From: Anaerolineae bacterium
Lineage (GTDB): Bacteria > Chloroflexota > Anaerolineae > 4572-78 > J111
Direction of reading: 5' to 3'
DNA length: 64,000 bases
NCBI GenBank assembly: GCA_022071955.1
Contig: JAJVIM010000022.1
Location: 1 to 64,000, forward strand
Position 1 is the first letter of the stretch. Every line of letters starts with the position of its first letter. The notes beneath the pieces were generated by a model. It did not search any database, was not told the origin of the DNA, and saw only the letters and a list, made by a program, of their open reading frames with translations. Shown here piece after piece: positions 22,040 through 30,823 of this stretch. Both the position numbers and the translations under genes were made by a program.

Positions 22040-24674
22040 CGTGCGGAGGCCCGGCCCCGCCTGCCGGCTCCTGGCCCCCATCATCGGCCTGATTGTGTTT
22101 GCTTTGCCGGCCGTTGGCTGCGACGCGCCCGCCGTACCGGCCACAGCCTCCCCACCTCTGCCAGCCGTGCCCTCTGTCACTCCCTGGCCTACATCCACGC
22201 CCGCGCCACCGGTTTTAGTCCAACCGCCCGCTGCGCCGGAGCCAAGCCCAACTCCGGCCCCATTGCCTCCGCCACCGGGCCACCCCACGGCGCTGCCTCT
22301 CCCCCCCACGCCCGATATTGAAGCCCAACTGGCCGGGGCGCAGGTTGACATCAACGCCCGGCCTGCCGCGGCCGCGGTGGGCGAGCTGATCACGCTAACC
22401 GGCCGGCCCACCAACCTGGGGCTGCCACAGTACACCCTGTACCTGCGGGGCGAACCGGCAACCGTCATCCGCTACGATGGTGAAGTGATATTTCAGGGAT
22501 TTACCGGCGCGGAGGTTGAACTTGTCGCTGCCTCGGCCAGCCAGAGTGAGGCGATCTTTACCCTGCGGGCGACGCAACCGGGCCAGGTAGCGGCGATGAT
22601 CAGCGTATCGGGTGAAGTCCGTCTCGACACAGACCAGGGGCCAACCACCGGCTTTGCCTGGAGTTCGGCCTCGTCATCGACCATCACTTTGATGATTGCG
22701 GCCCCCGCGCAACCTCAGCCCGATTCAAGCGGCGCGTCCCCCCAACTGAATGTTACGCCGACCACCGGCCCTGCCGGCTCAACCGGGACAATCCAACCTA
22801 ACAACGCCGTCCATCTGACCAAATTGGCCCGGCTGGGCAAAGGAACCATCCACGATTTTGCCTGGCTGCCGGGCGAAAGTGGCCAGTTATTAGCAGGCGC
22901 GCCGTTGGGCCTTCATATTTACCTGGCCGGCACTCATAACGAGGCGCGATTTATGCCAACCGGCAGCCCGGTTATGGCCGTCGCGGTTTCGCCGGATGGG
23001 GCGCTGGTGGCCGCGGCGCAGGAAAACTTTATCCAACTCTGGTCGCTGGTTGATGGCGCACCCCGGCAAATCCTGAGCGAACACAGCGGCCCGGTGCTGC
23101 GCCTGGCCTTTTCGCCCGATGGTCGCTGGCTGGCCTCAGGTTCCGCGGACGGTACGTTGCGGCTGTGGGATGTCGTCGCGGGGCAGGCCCGCTACGTTTG
23201 GCCGTTTACCCCCGGCGGCCGGTTTATTTTCAGCGCCGATCACCCGCCGGGCGAAAAGGGCCGCTGGCTGGCGGTGGGCGGCGGCAAGTGGAATCGTCAG
23301 GTGCAGGTGTACGATCTGACAACCGGCCAACTGGCGGCGGCCCTCGACATCTTGCCCGATTTGACCGGATTGGCCTTCAGCCCGGATGGCCGTAAGCTGG
23401 CGGTGCTGCCCAGCGGCGAGTCGCCCACCCCGGTACTGCTGTGGGATTTCCAAACCGGGCAAACCCGCCGGCTGGTCGATAACCAGGCCATCCGCAGTGT
23501 CAGTTTTAACCCAACCGGGGCAACCCTGGCTACGGGCAGTCTCGATGGCGCAGTCCGCCTGTGGACTATCGCCGATGGCCAATCCCAACTTTTGGGGCAG
23601 CATTCTGCTATTGCGCTCAATCTAACGTTCAGCCCCAACGGGCAATGGCTGGCCTCGGCCGATGAAACCCGGCTCAAAGTGTGGGATGTTAACGCCAAAA
23701 CGCTGCGGTTCGATCTGGAACAGTTTGCCGGCAGCCAACTGCACTTCAGCCCCGATGGCCGCATGTTGGCTTTCCAGCGCGGCGGCACGGTGGGCCTGCT
23801 TGACTTGCATAGCGGGCAATTCGACTTACTGCCGGGCCATAGTGATCTGATTGCCAGCCTGGCCTTTGATTCCGGCAGCCAAATATTGGCCACCGGCGAT
23901 TGGTCGGGCTTGATCCAGTTATGGGACGCTGCTACCGGGCAACCGCTGCGCGTGCTAGATGGCCACGCCGGGCCGGTGGGCCATCTGGCTTTTAGCCCCG
24001 TCGCGCCGGTGTTAGCTTCCGGCGGCATTAATGAAGACACTCTGGCCCATTTGTGGGAGGTTAACACCGGCCGACAGCTTGACACGATCAGCGGGGACGC
24101 CGGCTATCCTCCGGCCGACCTCAGCTTTAGCCCGGATGGAGGCGTGCTGGCCTTTGGTGGGCTAAACGGCGTTATTCTGCGTGATGTCACAACCGGCGCC
24201 ATCCGCCGCCTGGGTGGTCACAGCCAGCCGGTGCTGAGTGTAGCCTTTAGCCCTAACGGGCAACGGCTGGCGTCCGGCAGCTTTGATGACCCGGTTATTA
24301 TCTGGGATGTGTCTGCCGGCCAGCCGCTGCGCACGCTGCCCGGCCACAACCTGGGCACAGCGGCGCTGGTTTTTAGCCCGGATGGCCAATGGCTCATTAC
24401 CGGCGACCAGCAGGATCACATTCGGGGGTGGAGCGTAGACAACGGCCAGTTGTTGCAGACAATTGCCGGGCGGGGCCAGGATTTGGCGCTTGGCCCGGAC
24501 GGGACGTTGCTGGCCTACAAACCCACCGTTGACACCATCGCTCTGTGGGATATTGCCGGGAAGCGAGAGGTTTTTCGCGACACCGGGGAACGCCCGCTGG
24601 CCTTCAGCCCCAACGGCAGGGTACTGGCGGCCGGAGCGACGGATGGTGTGGTAACCCTGTGGGGGATTAAATAG
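22029..24674 (+). CDS. WD40-repeat beta-propeller lipoprotein
   Basis: I start the gene at ATG 22029 because it gives a lipoprotein signal (MPRNVRRPGPACRLLAPIIG, then ALPAVGC, C31). A TTG 15 codons upstream is less likely. The 881-residue product has a Pro-rich linker and a beta-rich domain (about 95-220). From about 270 to the end there are around twelve WD40 repeats with GH...WD spacing (SPDGRWLASGSADGTLRLWD, HAGPVGHLAFSP, RLASGSFDDPVIIWDV). Probably two seven-bladed propellers lie outside the membrane as a protein-interaction platform. The start overlaps the preceding gene and a perfect palindromic terminator follows, so the two genes form one transcript. Confidence 0.9.
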   Translation: MPRNVRRPGPACRLLAPIIGLIVFALPAVGCDAPAVPATASPPLPAVPSVTPWPTSTPAPPVLVQPPAAPEPSPTPAPLPPPPGHPTALPLPPTPDIEAQLAGAQVDINARPAAAAVGELITLTGRPTNLGLPQYTLYLRGEPATVIRYDGEVIFQGFTGAEVELVAASASQSEAIFTLRATQPGQVAAMISVSGEVRLDTDQGPTTGFAWSSASSSTITLMIAAPAQPQPDSSGASPQLNVTPTTGPAGSTGTIQPNNAVHLTKLARLGKGTIHDFAWLPGESGQLLAGAPLGLHIYLAGTHNEARFMPTGSPVMAVAVSPDGALVAAAQENFIQLWSLVDGAPRQILSEHSGPVLRLAFSPDGRWLASGSADGTLRLWDVVAGQARYVWPFTPGGRFIFSADHPPGEKGRWLAVGGGKWNRQVQVYDLTTGQLAAALDILPDLTGLAFSPDGRKLAVLPSGESPTPVLLWDFQTGQTRRLVDNQAIRSVSFNPTGATLATGSLDGAVRLWTIADGQSQLLGQHSAIALNLTFSPNGQWLASADETRLKVWDVNAKTLRFDLEQFAGSQLHFSPDGRMLAFQRGGTVGLLDLHSGQFDLLPGHSDLIASLAFDSGSQILATGDWSGLIQLWDAATGQPLRVLDGHAGPVGHLAFSPVAPVLASGGINEDTLAHLWEVNTGRQLDTISGDAGYPPADLSFSPDGGVLAFGGLNGVILRDVTTGAIRRLGGHSQPVLSVAFSPNGQRLASGSFDDPVIIWDVSAGQPLRTLPGHNLGTAALVFSPDGQWLITGDQQDHIRGWSVDNGQLLQTIAGRGQDLALGPDGTLLAYKPTVDTIALWDIAGKREVFRDTGERPLAFSPNGRVLAAGATDGVVTLWGIK

Positions 24675-24704
24675 ACCTTCGATACAAAGAGGGTATTGGA
24701 GGCT

Positions 24705-24748
24705 GCCACAAAAACCGATGCGCTCGCGAGCGCATCGGTTTTTGTGGC
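24705..24748. terminator. Perfect 22-bp palindrome, bidirectional terminator
   Basis: GCCACAAAAACCGATGCGCT and the following CG form the left arm, whose exact reverse complement follows with no spacer (centre at 24726/24727). A- and T-runs inside the arms give poly-U near the foot of the hairpin in either direction. It separates the plus-strand WD40 gene from the converging activase gene. Confidence 0.75.
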
Positions 24749-24804
24749 CTTGTTTAAAAGTGACAATTGTTTGGAGCCAGGGCGATCAACCGGGGTGCCA
24801 GCGT

Positions 24805-25770
24805 TCAACCGCCAACATTCACCGTAACTTTGTAGGTGCGGGCAATATCAGCCAGGGCAAATACATGCTCGCGGCCGGGCGGTTCCAGCCCGCGCAGTTG
24901 ATAGGGCAGCCGTAACTGCCCCCACTTTGGCTCACCCAACCGGTGATAGGGTAATATGTCAAACTGTTGAATATTGGGCAACTCGGCGATGAAAGCGGCT
25001 GTGGCCTGCACATTTTCCGGCGAGTCGTTGCAGTCCGGCACCAACGGCAGCCGGACATACACCGGCAGCCCCATCGCTGTGATGCGGACGAGATTTTGCA
25101 GGATCAGCCGGTTAGGCACGCCGGTGAGCCGCTGGTGCGTTTGCGAGTCCATATGCTTGAGGTCATACAGAACCAGATCGACATATTGCAGAATGGGCCG
25201 CAGGGTAGACCACTGCACGTAGCCACAGGTATCGATGGCAACATGCAGGCGGCGGGCCCGGGCCTGACGGCAAAGTTCCTTCAAAAAAGCAGGTTGCGCC
25301 GTCGGTTCCCCGCCCGAAAAGGTGACGCCGCCGCCGGATTTGGCGTAAAAATCCCGGTCACGCTCAACCTCGGCCAGAACTTCGGGCACGGTCAGGTAGC
25401 GGCCGATGATATTCAGCGCGCCGGCATAACAGACCTCAAGGCACTCACCACACAGGGTGCAACGGTTCGGGTCGATCTCACGCCCGTTGTCTGCCGTGGG
25501 GTGAATGGCCGCTTCCGGGCAGCGTGCCAAACATTTTTGGCACTGGATGCAATTGCTGGCAATGTGGGTAATTTCCGGCCGGTGAGCCATCGACTCAGGG
25601 TTTTGGCACCACAGGCAGCGCAGAGGGCATCCCTTTAAAAAAACCGTAGTGCGGATACCCGGCCCATCGTGAACCGAAAAACGCTGAATATCAAACACGA
25701 GGCCGGTTAGCTCCTCGCGCAGATTTGCGGCGGGGTCGTAATGATGCTGTCGCTCCGACCAGGTAGGCAT
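24805..25770 (-). CDS. Glycyl-radical enzyme activase (radical SAM)
   Basis: The 321-residue protein has the radical-SAM cluster motif KGCPLRCLWCQNP (C48, C52, C55), preceded by the activase signature SVHDGPGIRTTVF. Two ferredoxin-type 4Fe-4S motifs are inserted (C74/C77/C80/C84 and C104/C107/C110/C114). GGGVTFSGGEPTAQ marks the SAM-binding region. It uses SAM to place a glycyl radical on its partner, encoded 125 bp upstream in the same direction. AGGAG lies before the ATG. The two extra clusters are typical of activases for dehydratase-type enzymes and are absent from classical pyruvate formate-lyase activase. Confidence 0.95.
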   Translation of the reverse strand: MPTWSERQHHYDPAANLREELTGLVFDIQRFSVHDGPGIRTTVFLKGCPLRCLWCQNPESMAHRPEITHIASNCIQCQKCLARCPEAAIHPTADNGREIDPNRCTLCGECLEVCYAGALNIIGRYLTVPEVLAEVERDRDFYAKSGGGVTFSGGEPTAQPAFLKELCRQARARRLHVAIDTCGYVQWSTLRPILQYVDLVLYDLKHMDSQTHQRLTGVPNRLILQNLVRITAMGLPVYVRLPLVPDCNDSPENVQATAAFIAELPNIQQFDILPYHRLGEPKWGQLRLPYQLRGLEPPGREHVFALADIARTYKVTVNVGG

Positions 25771-25815
25771 GAGGCTACTCCTTTGAAAACAGACGAATGT
25801 GCGAATTTGCGAATG

Positions 25816-25843
25816 GTCGGGGCGCTTTGCAGAGCGCCCCGAC
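25816..25843 (-). repeat. GC-rich hairpin between the glycyl radical enzyme and its activase
   Basis: GTCGGGGCGCT (25816-25826) pairs with AGCGCCCCGAC (25833-25843) around a 6-nt loop. No U tract follows in the direction of transcription, so it may stabilise the upstream message or lower activase expression rather than end transcription. Confidence 0.55.
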
Positions 25844-25895
25844 GCGGTTTTATGGTCGCACCATTTCAGTGTGGTGTGGCTCAGATTGATGGGAG

Positions 25896-28298
25896 TTAGA
25901 AGGTTTGCTCGGTTCGGGCGATGATATCATTTTGCAGGGCCGGGTCGAGCGCGGTGAAAAAGGCGCTGTAACCGGCTACCCGCACCACCAGCCCCCTGTA
26001 CTTTTCGGGGTGCTGCTGGGCATCCAGCAGCGTTTCCCGGCTGACAACGTTGTACTGCACGTGCAGGCCGCCCTGGGTAAAGAGCGTTTCGGTAACGGCC
26101 ATCAGGTTGCGCAGGCCCCGGTCATCCTTGAGCGCGTTGGGATGGAATTTCTGGTTGAGCAGGGTGCCGTTGGAGGCAATCTGATGGTCCAGCTTGGCCA
26201 CGGATTTTACCGCTGCCGTGGGGCCAAGCGCATCGCGGCCCGATACCGGCGAAACGCCATCCGCCAACGGCGTGCCGGCCTTGCGCCCATCCGGGGTGGC
26301 GCCCACTACTCCGCCCAACGGCACGTTAGCCGACACCGGATAAAGGCCCGGTTGGAACTGCCCGCCGCGCGGGTTGGTGTATTTCTCCACCTGGTTGCAG
26401 TAAATCAGCGCACCTTCGCGAGCCAGTTCATCAGCAAAGTCGTTGTCGTTGCCAAATTTGGGAGCGCGGTTGACGAGCATCTGGCGCAAATCTTCCTTGC
26501 CTTCAAAATTGGTAGCCAGCAGTTTCTTGAGTTCGGCCAGGGTCAGCGCCTTTTCCTCAATGACCAGTTTCTTGATAGCAGCCAGCGAGTCGCCTACGTT
26601 GGCCACGCCCACACCCTGCGGCCCGGTAAAGTTGTAGTGCGCGCCGCCCTCTTGCAGCGATTTACCCTTGGCGATGCAGTCGGCCACCATAGAGGAAAGG
26701 AAGGGCAGCGGAGTGCGCTGACCATGCGCCATATCCACCGCGTTATCAGAAACCACCAGCAACCGAACGAAATATTTCATCTGGGTCTGGTACGCTTCCA
26801 GCACATCGTCAAAACTCTTGAACGAGGTCAATTCGCCGGTCATCAGGCCCAATTGCTGGCCGGTGAGCGGATCGACACCGTTATTGAGCGCCAGTTCCAA
26901 CACCTTGGCCATGTTGAAGAAAGCGGCATCGTGCCAACCTTCGGTATTGCCGCCCACCTGCGGCTCCACGCAGCCGATGATGCCGTAATCACGGGCGTCT
27001 TCGCGGGTGAGGCCCCGGCTCAGCAGCCCGGGAATGATAACCCGGTCGCTGTAGTAGGCCGGCATGCCCAACCCCACGCGGCTCACCTCTAGCGCCTTCA
27101 TGTAGAGCGGCTCCGGCGTGCCATCGTGAATGCGGATGGAAATGGAGGGCTGGTACAGTTTGGTGTTGGCCGTGGCTTGCAGGCACATAAACGACAGTTC
27201 GTTGGTAGCGTCGTGGCCATCGCGGGTTTGGCCGCCCACAATCAGGTTTTGGAACATCGGGTAACCGCCAAAGGCCTTTGTCGAGCCTTCATCGCGGACT
27301 TTGTTAATTTCGTTAAATTTGAGCCACAGCAGGTCCAGCAATTCCTGCATATCGGCCAGCGACATGCTGTCTTCGCTGGCTTTGAAGTAGGGCAGCATAT
27401 ACTGGTCAAATCTCATCGGGGAGATGGAGTGGCCGTTGGACTCCAGTTGGATGGTCAACTGAATGAACCAGAAGGATTGCAGGGCTTCCCAGAATGTTTC
27501 CGCCCGTTGGGCCGGAACTTTGTGGCAAATTCTGGCAACCTCTTGCAGTTCCGCCTTGCGCTGGGGATTTTTCTCGGTGGCAGCCAACCGTTCGGCTTCT
27601 GTAGCGAACCGATCGGCAAAATCGATGACGGCGTGGTTGGCAATGACTACCGCCCGCAAAAAGTGCATTTTTTGCAGATGGGCGGGGTTGGTTACGTCCA
27701 GCCGGGCCATTTCCGCTTCTGCCTCATCGATGAGGCCATTCAACCCCACCGCCAGCACTTTACCGTAATCAACTGAGATGTGGCCCACCCCATTGAAGAA
27801 ATAGTTGCCCACAGTAAACACGCCGGCAGCCTGCGCTTCTTTAGCTTCGTGGGTCATCAACGCGGCGGCCAGTTCATTGCTGGTTTTGCCTGCCCAGTAG
27901 GGGAATAATTCTCGCAGGGTTTGCTTCTTTTCCTCGGAAATCAGGAAGACATCGCCGCTGCGTTTTTCCAGCCGGTCCAGTTCAGCTTCCAGCCACTTGC
28001 ACGAAAATTCCGGAAAAATCGGCGATGAGCGGGGTTTGGTGGCCTGGTTGCCCACAATCAACTCATCCTCCTGAATGAAGATGGTCATTTCCGCCAGAAT
28101 TTTTTCCAGCGCTTTGGCCCGCCGGATGATAGTCGGTTCTGCTTCGGTTTCCCGGTACGATTGGGTGATAAGTTTGGCCCGCTCCACGCAGATTTCGGGC
28201 GTGACGGCCAAAAAGCGTTCCTTCATCCGTTCAAAGCGGGGCGTTGGCCCTGGTAATACAATGGTACGGTTTTCAATCTGCTGCAATAGCTGTTGCAT
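25896..28298 (-). CDS. Glycyl radical enzyme, B12-independent glycerol/1,2-propanediol dehydratase type
   Basis: The 800-residue protein contains the glycyl radical loop RVAGYSAFF (Gly at about 776, 24 residues from the end) and the thiyl Cys in IGCVEPQVGG (C443, E445). It also keeps the residues that define the coenzyme-B12-independent glycerol dehydratase of Clostridium butyricum as I recall it: H173 (NGVGHISVDYGK), S291 (NGHSISPMRFDQ) and D457 (EGWHDAAFF). Length and overall similarity also fit that enzyme. The reaction would be dehydration of glycerol or 1,2-propanediol to an aldehyde, under anoxic conditions. The activase gene follows. No microcompartment shell or aldehyde/alcohol dehydrogenase gene lies beside it. 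Substrate is inferred from active-site residues. Confidence 0.9.
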   Translation of the reverse strand: MQQLLQQIENRTIVLPGPTPRFERMKERFLAVTPEICVERAKLITQSYRETEAEPTIIRRAKALEKILAEMTIFIQEDELIVGNQATKPRSSPIFPEFSCKWLEAELDRLEKRSGDVFLISEEKKQTLRELFPYWAGKTSNELAAALMTHEAKEAQAAGVFTVGNYFFNGVGHISVDYGKVLAVGLNGLIDEAEAEMARLDVTNPAHLQKMHFLRAVVIANHAVIDFADRFATEAERLAATEKNPQRKAELQEVARICHKVPAQRAETFWEALQSFWFIQLTIQLESNGHSISPMRFDQYMLPYFKASEDSMSLADMQELLDLLWLKFNEINKVRDEGSTKAFGGYPMFQNLIVGGQTRDGHDATNELSFMCLQATANTKLYQPSISIRIHDGTPEPLYMKALEVSRVGLGMPAYYSDRVIIPGLLSRGLTREDARDYGIIGCVEPQVGGNTEGWHDAAFFNMAKVLELALNNGVDPLTGQQLGLMTGELTSFKSFDDVLEAYQTQMKYFVRLLVVSDNAVDMAHGQRTPLPFLSSMVADCIAKGKSLQEGGAHYNFTGPQGVGVANVGDSLAAIKKLVIEEKALTLAELKKLLATNFEGKEDLRQMLVNRAPKFGNDNDFADELAREGALIYCNQVEKYTNPRGGQFQPGLYPVSANVPLGGVVGATPDGRKAGTPLADGVSPVSGRDALGPTAAVKSVAKLDHQIASNGTLLNQKFHPNALKDDRGLRNLMAVTETLFTQGGLHVQYNVVSRETLLDAQQHPEKYRGLVVRVAGYSAFFTALDPALQNDIIARTEQTF

Positions 28299-28728
28299 TT
28301 TGCTACCTCCATTGGTATCTTATGCGAATATTAAATTTTTGAGCGCATCACTCAACACTTGCCGGCGCACAAAAAGTGATGCCATTTTACGCCGATGGGA
28401 ACTTTAAATCAGTTGTGCAGTGATTGACACCTCCTTTCCATAACCACGGAATGCGCCGGTTTGTGAGGAACATTTTCAGCACACCTGTTATCACGCCAGC
28501 AGCCCGTTGGATTAAATCGCATTCAAAGTGATTACTGGCTGAAACAAGAAACAACCGGGGCACAAAATTGGGAGGAGGCAAAGTAGAAGGAAATCTGGCA
28601 GGCAAATGCTACCAGAAAAAATGAAAAAGAAGCAGATTTTGATGGGGGCAAATCTTATAAAACGTATTTGGAAGGAATCATATATCGCGCAACTTTATAT
28701 TTTAGCAAACGTCAATAAGAAACTCCAG
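28299..28728. other. Long leader/spacer upstream of the glycyl radical enzyme; no gene seen
   Basis: This AT-richer stretch contains no frame with recognisable coding character. The GGAGG for the glycyl radical enzyme lies at its left end. No riboswitch class was recognised. Confidence 0.4.
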
Positions 28729-28761
28729 TGACATTTGTCACGAATTTTACGACAAATGTCA
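28729..28761. promoter_or_regulatory. Perfect 11-bp inverted repeat, operator-like
   Basis: TGACATTTGTC (28729-28739) and GACAAATGTCA (28751-28761) are exact reverse complements around an 11-nt AT-rich centre. There is no T tract, and the setting is AT-rich intergenic DNA about 430 bp upstream of the glycyl radical enzyme. The TGACA/TGTCA half sites suggest a dimeric regulator, but none can be named. Confidence 0.45.
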
Positions 28762-28791
28762 GTTACTCTGCCGTGAGGTTAAAAAATGAAA

Positions 28792-28833
28792 AAAGCCGGT
28801 CAGGGGTTTGAATCCTGATCGGCTTTAATTTTT
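28792..28833. terminator. Bidirectional terminator
   Basis: AAAGCCGGTCAGG (28792-28804) pairs with CCTGATCGGCTTT (28814-28826) with one G-U pair. A T-rich run follows on the plus strand, and an A-rich run precedes it, giving poly-U for minus-strand transcripts. It lies at the end of the hydantoinase B remnant. Confidence 0.7.
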
Positions 28834-29190
28834 GAGCCAGCATCGGGCAAAGTTACCCATATCGGGTATCCCCCTCGAAAACCGGGGGCATAACCAGCCG
28901 ACGCCGGTAGAAGTCATCACCTGAATAACGTCATCGGTGTTGAGGGTGAGGCCGCTGACCACCGCGTATCGCATCGTGAAAACTGAGATCATCCACCGTA
29001 CCGCCGTAGCGCGCTTCGGCCACTTCTGCCGGGCAATTGTACGTTTCGCCGTGGAAGGGCGAAAACTGGCACGGCATCCCATCCCGCAGGGAGGAGCCGC
29101 CCCAACCGCCAATTTCCGGCTCGATGACGGCATGCGGGCGGCCGGTATCCGGGTGGATGCCGCCAAACAAAATGATGGTTTGTTCTTAGC
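28825..29190 (-). pseudogene. Remnant of hydantoinase B / N-methylhydantoinase (HyuB) gene
   Basis: The minus strand from about 29183 reads EQTIILFGGIHPDTGRP, then IEPEIGGWGGSSLRDG and SPFHGETYNCPAEVAEARYG, which are hallmark phrases of HyuB/oxoprolinase beta subunits. It runs on to DDLSFHDA and then loses the frame. In a second frame it continues with VSGLTLNTDDVIQVMTSTGV and GWLCPR, which matches the C-terminal part of the family. A stop directly upstream of EQTI removes the first several hundred residues, and a stretch between the two pieces is missing too. No HyuA gene is nearby. The fragment is plainly non-functional. Confidence 0.75.
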
Positions 29191-29432
29191 GCGCCGGCCC
29201 GGCGCTCACCAAAACGGATTGGGCATGGAAGTGACCGGTTAAAGTTCCTTTAAGCAAATTCTATTCTGTTTCTAATATTTTTACAGTACATTATGAAACA
29301 TAAGCAGTTTGTATTGAACCAAACCATTTAAAATTAGCGGGTTGATAACAGACGCAAAAACAAATCTGAAGATTTAGCAACTTTTTTGTTCAATTTGCGT
29401 ATATTAGTTGCAACCCAATTAATTGGGAGAAC

Positions 29433-30554
29433 ATGATGAGCTGGTCACTTAGAGTTGGAAAACTTTTTGGTATCGACATAAAAATTCACTTCACGTTTTT
29501 GCTCATTTTGATCTGGGGCGCGTTGAACTACGGCGGCAGCGCCGGCCCGCTGTACGGGTTGATTGTTACGTTAGCGCTGTTTACACTGGTACTGTTACAT
29601 GAGCTTGGCCACAGCGTAGCGGCGCTGTGGTACGGCATCCCTGTGAAAGACATCACCCTGCTGCCGATTGGCGGTGTGGCCCGGCTGGAACGCATGCCGG
29701 AAAAACCGCTGCAAGAGCTGGTGGTAGCCATTGCCGGGCCGGCCGTAAACGTTGTTCTGGCCGCAATTTTGCTGCCGATTGTCGGTGTGCTGGCTGTATC
29801 ACAAACCGGGCTGGCCGGGCTGACGGCGAGCATATTTCTGAACCCGGGATTAACCGGCCTGTTATCGTTTTTGTTGATGGCCAACATTTCGCTGGTGGTG
29901 TTTAATATGATCCCCGCTTTTCCGCTCGACGGCGGACGTGTCTTTCGGGCGATATTGGGCTTTTTCACCACCTACCAGAATGCTACAAATATTGCCGTTC
30001 AGGTGGGCCGGGTGTTTGCCATTTTGATGGGTTTTGTCGGCCTGTTTTATGGGCAAATCTTTCTGGCGCTGATTGCGTTCTTTATCTATCTGGCCGGGGG
30101 GCAGGAAGGGCAGGCAGTTGCCATTAAAAGCGCGCTGCGCAACGTAAAAACAGCCGAGGCGCTCACCAGCACCGATGTAGCCCTCTCGCCGTATGCTACG
30201 GTGGGCCAGGTGGCTTCAATGATGCTGAGCACGCCCTACCCGCTTCTGCCGGTGCTCGATCCCGACAACGGCGAGTTTTTGGGCGTGGCCAGCAGCAGCG
30301 GCGTGGCGCAAGCAATGCAGCAGGGCCACTGGTACAAAAACATTACCGAAATCATGCAGCCGGCCCGGCTCATTCCTAAAATATCACTGCATGCGCCGCT
30401 GGTAGACGCGCAGGAAAAGCTGGCCACAGCTTCCAGCCAGGTAGTTGCCGTGTACGATGGACTCCATTTTAAGGGGCTGATTACGGCTAACGACATTTAT
30501 CGCGTTTTCAGATTTCTGTCGCAGAGCGGCTACGCTTCGCCGCAGTTTGCCTGA
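29433..30554 (+). CDS. Site-2-protease-type (M50) membrane metalloprotease with CBS domains
   Basis: The 373-residue protein has about six membrane helices, the zinc motif HELGH (H56, E57, H60), and the third ligand D166 in PAFPLDGGRVFRA. This defines an M50B intramembrane protease of the archaeal/SpoIVFB-like type. Two CBS motifs (about 235-290 and 305-362, ending FKGLITANDIYRVF) form a C-terminal adenosine-nucleotide-sensing module. It cleaves membrane-bound substrates such as regulators or signal remnants, and none is evident next to it. A terminator follows at 30568-30612. Confidence 0.93.
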   Translation: MMSWSLRVGKLFGIDIKIHFTFLLILIWGALNYGGSAGPLYGLIVTLALFTLVLLHELGHSVAALWYGIPVKDITLLPIGGVARLERMPEKPLQELVVAIAGPAVNVVLAAILLPIVGVLAVSQTGLAGLTASIFLNPGLTGLLSFLLMANISLVVFNMIPAFPLDGGRVFRAILGFFTTYQNATNIAVQVGRVFAILMGFVGLFYGQIFLALIAFFIYLAGGQEGQAVAIKSALRNVKTAEALTSTDVALSPYATVGQVASMMLSTPYPLLPVLDPDNGEFLGVASSSGVAQAMQQGHWYKNITEIMQPARLIPKISLHAPLVDAQEKLATASSQVVAVYDGLHFKGLITANDIYRVFRFLSQSGYASPQFA

Positions 30555-30567
30555 TGTCGCAATCTTA

Positions 30568-30612
30568 AAAAACAAGGGTGTGGCCAATCACATGGTGCAC
30601 ACCCTTGTTTTT
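30568..30612 (+). terminator. Rho-independent terminator of the M50 protease gene
   Basis: AAAAACAAGGGTGTG (30568-30582) pairs with CACACCCTTGTTTTT (30598-30612) across a 15-nt loop, ending in a T run. Confidence 0.8.
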
Positions 30613-30692
30613 TGTCTATATTTTTGTAAAATTTCTATACAAAATATTGACAATATTCAAATGGAAGTTATACTTACTTTCGAGAAACTCCT

Positions 30693-30720
30693 TTGACAAA
30701 ATAATTAATTGTGATATATT
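30693..30720 (+). promoter_or_regulatory. Sigma70-type promoter of the marR-RND unit
   Basis: TTGACA (30693-30698), a 16-bp AT-rich spacer and TATATT (30715-30720) lie about 100 bp before marR. The leader between holds repeated AATATTTAA words (about 30747-30772), possible MarR contact sites, but no clear palindrome. Confidence 0.6.
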
Positions 30721-30823
30721 TGCCCCTTGCAATAATTTTTCATCCAATATTTAAAGTAAATAATATTTAATAACACTAACTATTTCTTCTCGCCGCGACG
30801 CCCCAGTAACAAAGACCAAGGCA

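Noticed and set aside
25905-27092. 395-codon open frame on the plus strand
   Set aside because: It is antisense to the glycyl radical enzyme, whose active-site motifs are complete.
28387-28605. 72-codon frame on the minus strand upstream of the glycyl radical enzyme
   Set aside because: No ribosome site, no motif and AT-rich intergenic composition.
28804-28815. GGTTTGAATCC, like a tRNA T-arm
   Set aside because: No acceptor, D or anticodon arms fit around it, and it is the loop and stem of a terminator hairpin.
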